From positions 3,765,001 through 3,829,000 of the forward strand of contig NZ_CP020472.1 in the NCBI RefSeq assembly GCF_002075795.1: 64,000 nt of DNA, written 5' to 3'. Under the pieces are notes generated by a model. That model was not told the origin of the DNA and searched no databases. It worked only from the letters and a program-made list of their open reading frames with translations. The stretch comes from Shewanella japonica. Its GTDB lineage: Bacteria > Pseudomonadota > Gammaproteobacteria > Enterobacterales > Shewanellaceae. Shown piece by piece: positions 58,774 to 64,000 of the stretch (position 1 is its first letter; each line of letters begins with the position of its first letter). Position numbers and translations under genes: made by a program.

Positions 58774-59531
58774 TGAACAATCTTATTGAACTCACCGCAG
58801 CAGAGATAAAAGATCTAGCTGACGTCGAGCCACAACAAGCCAGTAAGCGATTCGAAATCATTGCAAACACGATGTCAGACGATCAACTTGTTGATGTTAT
58901 TGAACATATGGACATTGTGACATTAACGCAGATTAACAGTCATCATGATATTTCATGTCCGTCAATTATGTCGGAGTTAATGACGCCTGAACAAATTCGC
59001 GACATCGTTTGTCAGCAACCTTTATATTGGGAAGAACAAATTAAAACCAATGCTGATGAGCTTATGCATCATACATTTGAGTTTTTAACTTACCTTATCC
59101 GTATTCAGGGTACCGAAGAAAAACAAGCGGCGATTTTAGAATGTATTGCAGAAGATCCTGCAGGCTTATTCTACCTTTCTATTCCGTTTATCGAGTTAAT
59201 TTTATCGCCTTCAGCCGAGCAAGATACCAACAGTATTTACGAAAGCTTTGACGATGAAGATGACGGCGAAACCGTTGGTTATAGCAACTGGCAGGCAGAT
59301 GAAGAAGCACATAGTTTAGCGATTGATGATCCGCGTAGCTTGCTTGCGTTAATTAAACAAATTGCGCCAGATGTGGCCTCTTCGATTAAAAACTTACTCC
59401 GTAATGAAAGTTCTGGATGGGAACAAATTATTGGTAAGTTCGTTAATGAGCTTGTACTGCAAGCTAAAGAGAAAAACGAAGTGGCTGATGAATACGCCGA
59501 AGTCGACGATATGTTTACTTTTCTTGATTAA
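58773..59531 (+). CDS. Acidic helical protein of unknown function
   Basis: A 252-residue protein, predominantly helical and acidic. The stretch SDDQLVDVIEHMDIVTLTQI near 35-54 is reminiscent of the helical superhelix found in MgtE N-terminal and FliG-like domains, but the match is weak. An acidic segment (YESFDDEDDGETVGY) lies near 158-172. No membrane segment or catalytic motif is seen. Third gene of the J-domain operon. Confidence 0.75.
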   Translation: MNNLIELTAAEIKDLADVEPQQASKRFEIIANTMSDDQLVDVIEHMDIVTLTQINSHHDISCPSIMSELMTPEQIRDIVCQQPLYWEEQIKTNADELMHHTFEFLTYLIRIQGTEEKQAAILECIAEDPAGLFYLSIPFIELILSPSAEQDTNSIYESFDDEDDGETVGYSNWQADEEAHSLAIDDPRSLLALIKQIAPDVASSIKNLLRNESSGWEQIIGKFVNELVLQAKEKNEVADEYAEVDDMFTFLD

Positions 59532-59543
59532 GGAATCGAGTTA

Positions 59544-60443
59544 ATGCAATTAGCATTACGTGATAATAACCAAGGCCCTTATTTTAGTAGAGTACTAGAA
59601 TATGGGCGCACAGAAGAAAGATTAACTGATGAGCACATCACTCAAATAAAATCGAAAGCGATTTTAATGAGTTTAAAACTGGCTGATAAGTTTTATAACA
59701 AGCATAAAATGCATCTACTTGAGCAAGCAGGCCATGATGTTATTGGAGTTGTAAGCCTTGGACTTATTGCACTGACGGGCCAAAAGCCTGCTGGCTCAGT
59801 TGCCTTGCTGCAAACACCTGATGGTGTGTTGAAGTGTTTTCAAAAAGGCTGGAGCATGTTGACCGTTGTCAGCAAACACATGCACGGTAGTGATAAATCG
59901 CTTTATGGTGATATTAATCCACTGTTGTTAGAGAAAATCTCTACACCACCCGACACAGAAGAATGGCTAGGTTGGCAAGATTATCAATCAGCGCTACAAG
60001 ATCATCGCAGCCAAGAAGCCACCAAAGTGTTACTTGAAACCTTTTATGCTAAAACTGAGCTCGATCCACTGTTCAGTTTAGGTCTTGAAAGTGTGCTGGC
60101 TGAAGCCGTCTTGTACCGCATCATGTTTGATGATGCCAAAGTACGTGAAGACATGAAAAAGCGTTTACGTAAAATAGAGCTTAATGAGCAATGGTTTAGC
60201 ACTGAGTCGATTAAAAACCATACCGAACGCGCATTATCTCAACTACCTGAAATCTTAGCCGATGCCATACGCCGAGATTTAGGAAAACACTTTTATCAAG
60301 AGCTTCTACGCACCCTTAAATTTGCCAAAAAATATCGAGAATTGGCATTAAGTGACGCAAGCCCTGAAAAACTTGAGCGCTATGAGCAAAAGCATGGCTT
60401 ACAAAGTGTCCTTTTAGGTTGGCAAGACACAATAGATTTTTAA
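59544..60443 (+). CDS. Protein of unknown function, last gene of the J-domain operon
   Basis: A 299-residue mainly helical, charged protein. One moderately hydrophobic segment (VIGVVSLGLIALTG, about 68-81) may be buried or membrane-associated. The C-terminal third is lysine- and glutamate-rich (DMKKRLRKIELNEQW, LRTLKFAKKYRELAL). AAGGA lies 9 nt before the ATG, 12 nt after the previous stop. No family recognised. Confidence 0.75.
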   Translation: MQLALRDNNQGPYFSRVLEYGRTEERLTDEHITQIKSKAILMSLKLADKFYNKHKMHLLEQAGHDVIGVVSLGLIALTGQKPAGSVALLQTPDGVLKCFQKGWSMLTVVSKHMHGSDKSLYGDINPLLLEKISTPPDTEEWLGWQDYQSALQDHRSQEATKVLLETFYAKTELDPLFSLGLESVLAEAVLYRIMFDDAKVREDMKKRLRKIELNEQWFSTESIKNHTERALSQLPEILADAIRRDLGKHFYQELLRTLKFAKKYRELALSDASPEKLERYEQKHGLQSVLLGWQDTIDF

Positions 60444-60454
60444 TCAATAGCTTA

Positions 60455-60480
60455 GGGCAACAAAACCTTCTTTGTTGCCC
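60455..60480 (+). terminator. Hairpin ending the J-domain operon
   Basis: Perfect 10-bp stem GGGCAACAAA / TTTGTTGCCC with a 6-nt loop, 11 nt past the last stop. The tail CAGCTTTTA is only moderately T-rich. Confidence 0.75.
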
Positions 60481-60842
60481 CAGCTTTTATGCTGGGTATG
60501 TTAATCGCTATTGTCATTCGTATTCATAATTATCATTACCTACCTCTTTCGATACTCCTCATTTCACTGCAGACCAGCAATTATCTCTTGATCAGGGTTA
60601 CAGCTTATTCATACGTGTTAGCTTGGCTTTATTCATACCGTCTTATTTACCTCATCCAATTCCCTACGATTAACTGATTGATCTAAATTCACTAATAATC
60701 GTATTGTTATTTATAATTAAATAAAGACTCATGAGCTATTAAACTGCATGTTGATAGACATTGAGTACCCCATTCTTGATACAGTGTCAGCATCATTAAG
60801 TTGATGTTGCAGCTGAATCCATTAATTACATGAGTTGTCACT
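60481..60842. other. Gap without convincing gene
   Basis: About 360 nt, AT-rich. It contains a 62-codon hydrophobic frame with no ribosome binding site and overlapping the preceding hairpin, which I do not accept as a gene. No promoter with good spacing was assigned for the ABC1-kinase gene. Confidence 0.4.
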
Positions 60843-62150
60843 ATGTCTAAAGAAGTTGCCAGTGTTCCCAGCAGTCGGTTATCTAGACTATCCAAAATAG
60901 GCGGGCTAGCCTCTCGCCTTGCAGGCAATGTATTCGTAGAAGGTGCAAAACAGCTGAGTAAGGGGCAAAAGCCAACATTACAACAACTGGTACTTACCCC
61001 CAACAACCTGACTCAAGTCGCAGAAAAGCTAGCGCAGCTTCGAGGGGCTGCCATGAAAGTTGGCCAAATGATCTCAATGGATACTGGCGATTTACTTCCC
61101 AAAGAACTCAGCGACATTCTGGCTAGACTTCGTGATGATGCTAAAGCAATGCCTCACAAGCAATTGGTTGCTACGCTGAAGCAGCAATGGGGTGATGATT
61201 GGCTTGCGCCATTTGCTCAATTTGAGTTACGCCCTTTTGCAGCTGCGTCTATCGGCCAAGTGCATCAAGCATATCTTGATTCAGGTGAAAAACTGGCGGT
61301 AAAAATCCAATATCCAGGTATTAAAGACAGCATTGACAGCGACATTGATAACGTTGCCACCCTACTCAAAGTAGCGCAGCTGGTCCCCGACAATGTGCAG
61401 TTTGATAAATTACTGACTGAAGCCAAAGCACAATTGCATCACGAGGCTGATTACAGCTACGAAGCAAGATTGCTAAAAGAGTATCAACAATGGGTCGCTA
61501 ACGACACACGATTTATCGTTCCTAAACTATATGAACAACATAGCACCGACAGTATTCTTGTTATGGAGTTTGTCGAAGGTGTACCGATTGAATCCGTCAG
61601 CGAATTACCGCAGCTAGACAGAGATAAAGTCGCGACTGATCTATTAGCATTATTTTTAGATGAACTGTTTACTTTTTCTTTGGTGCAAACCGACCCCAAT
61701 TTTGCCAATTTTATGTACCAAAAAGAGACAGGTAGCATTGTATTACTCGACTTCGGTGCCACCAGAAAAATGACTAAGACACTGTCTAATGGGTACCGAA
61801 TGCTGATGCAAGGTGCAATGACAAGTGATAAAGCGCTCATGACAAGTGCAGCCGAATCAATTGGTTTTTTTCAAGACAGTATCACTCCAGAGCAACAAGC
61901 CTTTATCGTTGATATTTTTTATCAAGCTTGCGAGCCATTACGAAGTGAAGGTCCATACGATTTTGCCAGTAGCAATCTTGCTAAACGTATTACTGATGCA
62001 GCCAAGTCATTAAGTACCAAACAAGATGAATGGCATACCCCGCCAACTGACGCTATTTTTGTCCATCGTAAACTTGCAGGCATTTATTTACTCGCCTCAA
62101 GAATACAAGCCAAAGTCGATGTAAAAAAATTGTTTTTAGCTCATCAATAA
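60843..62150 (+). CDS. ABC1/UbiB family atypical kinase
   Basis: A 435-residue member of the ABC1/ADCK/UbiB kinase-like family. The characteristic KxGQ motif is MKVGQMISMDTGDLLP, the Ala-rich loop is AAASIGQVHQA, the VAIK-like Lys is in LAVKIQYPGI, and DFGAT follows in the magnesium-binding position. Members act in ubiquinone synthesis or lipid homeostasis; this copy is not next to ubiE or ubiJ and lacks the C-terminal membrane helices of UbiB, so it is probably a paralogue. No clear ribosome binding site at the start. Confidence 0.87.
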   Translation: MSKEVASVPSSRLSRLSKIGGLASRLAGNVFVEGAKQLSKGQKPTLQQLVLTPNNLTQVAEKLAQLRGAAMKVGQMISMDTGDLLPKELSDILARLRDDAKAMPHKQLVATLKQQWGDDWLAPFAQFELRPFAAASIGQVHQAYLDSGEKLAVKIQYPGIKDSIDSDIDNVATLLKVAQLVPDNVQFDKLLTEAKAQLHHEADYSYEARLLKEYQQWVANDTRFIVPKLYEQHSTDSILVMEFVEGVPIESVSELPQLDRDKVATDLLALFLDELFTFSLVQTDPNFANFMYQKETGSIVLLDFGATRKMTKTLSNGYRMLMQGAMTSDKALMTSAAESIGFFQDSITPEQQAFIVDIFYQACEPLRSEGPYDFASSNLAKRITDAAKSLSTKQDEWHTPPTDAIFVHRKLAGIYLLASRIQAKVDVKKLFLAHQ

Positions 62151-62237
62151 TGAGCTGTTGTTTTAGATTAAAAACGGTAAGCTAAAGGTCATTTTATTTC
62201 ATGCTAATAAAGCGTTATCAATAATGGCATTTTAACT

Positions 62238-63068
62238 ATGACCCCAATTATCCATGGCATTCTAATATTGATTGTCCTGCTTAGCTCAATGCTCGCAGAG
62301 CCCACTTTCGCTGAACAAGTCAATCAGCCCACAATGGCCACTAAAGCAAATGCAGCCTCCCTTAACGGTTCAGATCCAACGTTGCCTTTAGCATTAAAAC
62401 CAAGCCAGCATGGTGAACTGTCAATATCGGCATTATCAGACAATCTTTACCTGCATGAGTCTTTCATGCAAACCAAGCAGTTTGGGTTTGTAGGCTCAAA
62501 TGGGCTAATTTTTGTCGATGGCAAAGATGCCTACTTGATTGATACTCCTTGGAGTGAAGCAGACACAATTAAATTGGTGCAATGGGTTGAACATCAAGGC
62601 TTAACATTAACAGCAAGTGTATCGACTCATTCCCATGAAGACAGAACAGCAGGTGTGGGCTACCTCAATAGCATTGGCGTTGACACTTACGCATCGACGC
62701 ACACTAACCAACTATTAGAAAAAGCAGGCCACCCACAGACAAAGCAACAGTTTACGCCCGGTCAGTTCGACTTTTTAAACCAGAAAATCGAAGTTTACTT
62801 TGTCGGTGCTGGCCACACTCACGATAATCTTGTCGTCTGGTTCCCTGAATCAAAACTGCTTTATGGAGGCTGTTTAGTTAAAAGCCTTTCGAGTAAAACC
62901 CTTGGTTACTACGGTGAAGCCGATCTGATTGCTTGGCCAAACTCAATTAAGCAGTTACAAGTTCAATTTGCCGATAGCGAACAAGTATTACCAGGTCATG
63001 GTGACATTGGTACAGGTGTTTTATTGAGTCACACAATCAAGCTACTTGAACAACATGCGGCGCATTAA
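62238..63068 (+). CDS. Subclass B1 metallo-beta-lactamase
   Basis: A periplasmic zinc hydrolase of beta-lactams, 276 residues. The signal peptide probably ends TFA25. All B1 ligands are present: His131 and His133 with Asp135 (HSHEDRTAG), His193 (GAGHTHDNLVVW), Cys212 (GGCLVKS) and His254 (LPGHGD). Overall sequence pattern resembles IMP-type enzymes and the chromosomal enzymes described from S. frigidimarina and S. livingstonensis (SFB-1, SLB-1). The pre-domain of about 60 residues is longer than in IMP. No mobile element flanks it, so it looks native. Confidence 0.9.
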   Translation: MTPIIHGILILIVLLSSMLAEPTFAEQVNQPTMATKANAASLNGSDPTLPLALKPSQHGELSISALSDNLYLHESFMQTKQFGFVGSNGLIFVDGKDAYLIDTPWSEADTIKLVQWVEHQGLTLTASVSTHSHEDRTAGVGYLNSIGVDTYASTHTNQLLEKAGHPQTKQQFTPGQFDFLNQKIEVYFVGAGHTHDNLVVWFPESKLLYGGCLVKSLSSKTLGYYGEADLIAWPNSIKQLQVQFADSEQVLPGHGDIGTGVLLSHTIKLLEQHAAH

Positions 63069-63115
63069 CAATTACCTCAGTAAATTATTACTATTAAATC
63101 TATAGGGAGATACAC

Positions 63116-63493
63116 ATGTTCAGTCACATTATGATTGGTGCAAACGATATCGAGAAGTCGAAAAAATTCTATGATGCTGCGTTAGGAGCATTAGGTCATG
63201 CACCAGGTCAAATTGACGAAAAAGGCCGCTGTTTCTATTTTACTGATACAGGTGTTTTTGCATTAACCAAGCCAATTAACGGTGAAGCAGCCAGTCATGG
63301 TAATGGCTCAACAATCGGTTTTGCGGCGAAAAATGAACAGCAAGCTGACGAGTGGCATGCTGCGGGTTTGGCAAATGGGGGCGAAAGTTGTGAAGATCTT
63401 CCAGGTTACAGACAGGGGCCAAACTTTAAATTGTATTTAGGTTACCTTAAAGACCCTGCAGGTAATAAAGTTTGCGTGCTTTATCGTCCTTAA
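63116..63493 (+). CDS. VOC (glyoxalase-fold) family protein
   Basis: A 125-residue single VOC protein: FSHIMIGANDIEKSKKFYDAAL at the start and YLGYLKDPAGNKVCVLYRP at the end. His near position 4 and Glu-like ligands are partly kept; activity is not certain. GGGAG sits 7 nt before the ATG. It lies 47 nt after the metallo-beta-lactamase and may share its transcript. Confidence 0.87.
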   Translation: MFSHIMIGANDIEKSKKFYDAALGALGHAPGQIDEKGRCFYFTDTGVFALTKPINGEAASHGNGSTIGFAAKNEQQADEWHAAGLANGGESCEDLPGYRQGPNFKLYLGYLKDPAGNKVCVLYRP

Positions 63494-63549
63494 CCTTCTT
63501 AACTGCTCACGGCATAAGTAAGCTTAATGATGTTCAGGTATACATTTTA

Positions 63550-63571
63550 ATGGCGCCCTATGAGGCGCCAT
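63550..63571 (+). terminator. Hairpin after the VOC gene
   Basis: ATGGCGCC / GGCGCCAT with a 6-nt loop and an ATTCTTA tail, 57 nt past the stop. The rest of 63494-63812 shows no gene. Confidence 0.7.
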
Positions 63572-63812
63572 ATTCTTATCAGCTTGGGCAATCGATATAC
63601 AATCAGCACTATTACTGATGATCCTATGGTTAACTGATGCACTTGTGTTGCATTCAAGGTAAAATTAACAATGCCCGTCATTGTTATAGTTAAACTCATT
63701 TTTCTATTATTAAATGAACAAAATGTTTGCGCTTAATAAGTGAGAGCATGAGCGATGATGGTACCTGACTATTTCTCAATACTTTTGATGTTTATTCTGT
63801 AAAAGGTTATCC

Positions 63813-64000
63813 ATGTCTGAACTCGATCCCCGTTTCATCCAATTCAACGAATCGGTTGCTGATATCCCTTTACCAGAAAAATTCACCTTCCCATTTTTTT
63901 ATCAGCCACACCCACTAGCCATTAAGGCATCTGAGCAGCTTCAGCAACACTTGATGCACCAGACTGATTGGCAACATAACTTCGGAGTGACGCAAAGTCA
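63813..64000 (+). CDS. RluA-like pseudouridine synthase, N terminus only
   Basis: The frame is open from the ATG at 63813 to the window end (62 codons). AAAGG lies about 7 nt upstream. The start (SELDPRFIQFN, then PLPEKFTFPFFYQPHPLAIKASEQLQ) resembles the N terminus of long RluA-family pseudouridine synthases found in Shewanella and Vibrio. The catalytic Asp motif is beyond the window, so the assignment is provisional. Confidence 0.6.
   Translation, partial: MSELDPRFIQFNESVADIPLPEKFTFPFFYQPHPLAIKASEQLQQHLMHQTDWQHNFGVTQS

Noticed and set aside
60489..60677. Hydrophobic 62-codon frame on the plus strand
   Set aside because: No ribosome binding site, it begins right at the end of the operon hairpin, and composition looks like translated AT-rich non-coding DNA.

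Overview
The window reads as one continuous piece of the chromosome of a marine gammaproteobacterium, most likely a Shewanella of the cold-water S. frigidimarina / S. livingstonensis type. This is inferred from gene content: a complete Na+-NQR operon with ApbE and NqrM, a two-subunit bacterioferritin pair, a subclass B1 metallo-beta-lactamase of the kind known from that species group, luxS, a 7TMR-DISM diguanylate cyclase, and AT-rich Shewanella-like coding sequence. I saw no rRNA, tRNA, CRISPR array, insertion sequence, integrase or phage gene.

Layout. 1-7.2 kb, minus strand: start of carB, carA, dapB, fklB, an M48 lipoprotein protease, dnaJ and dnaK; dnaK has a near-perfect sigma-32 promoter. 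7.4-8.75 kb, plus strand: an EamA transporter and a small membrane protein. 8.85-12.75 kb, minus: proBA and an NCS2 purine permease. 12.9-13.6 kb: no long gene, but a complete minus-strand transcription unit with a promoter, a GGA-rich hairpin leader, a 32-codon ORF with a strong ribosome binding site and two terminator-like hairpins. 13.6-19.3 kb: an M17 aminopeptidase, pepD, dinB with a LexA box, and two bacterioferritin genes behind a Fur box. 19.7-27 kb, minus: nqrABCDEF-apbE-nqrM, with an attenuator-like structure ahead of nqrA. 27.4-31.6 kb, minus: an atypical TonB-dependent receptor, luxS, bolA and alkB.

31.9-43.4 kb: a diguanylate cyclase, a winged-helix protein, a pair of bacterial PH-domain membrane proteins, uspA, then an aldehyde/enone detoxification group (aldehyde dehydrogenase behind a 28-bp palindrome, a frameshifted TetR regulator, two Old Yellow Enzymes, a VOC protein) and a MAPEG protein. 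43.9-46.3 kb: a bufABC-type RiPP metallophore operon whose precursor has its six-cysteine core duplicated in tandem. 46.3-54.1 kb, minus: histidine kinase, sigma-54 activator, two FtsX-type permeases, ABC ATPase, small membrane protein and periplasmic adaptor. The adaptor gene has a sigma-54 promoter and upstream GTGTCC/GGACAC repeats, so the adjacent two-component system very probably switches on the exporter.

54.4-64 kb: a BtuF-like binding protein, a DUF2235 hydrolase, an isochorismatase-like hydrolase, an unlisted 40-codon ORF, a four-gene operon of unknown function led by a stand-alone J-domain protein, an ABC1/UbiB kinase, the metallo-beta-lactamase, a VOC protein and the start of an RluA-like gene. 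The strongest leads for new biology are the GGA-leader small-ORF unit, the duplicated bufferin precursor, the J-domain operon and the sigma-54 exporter regulon. Many start codons were moved inward from the longest ORF, on ribosome-binding-site evidence given per gene.
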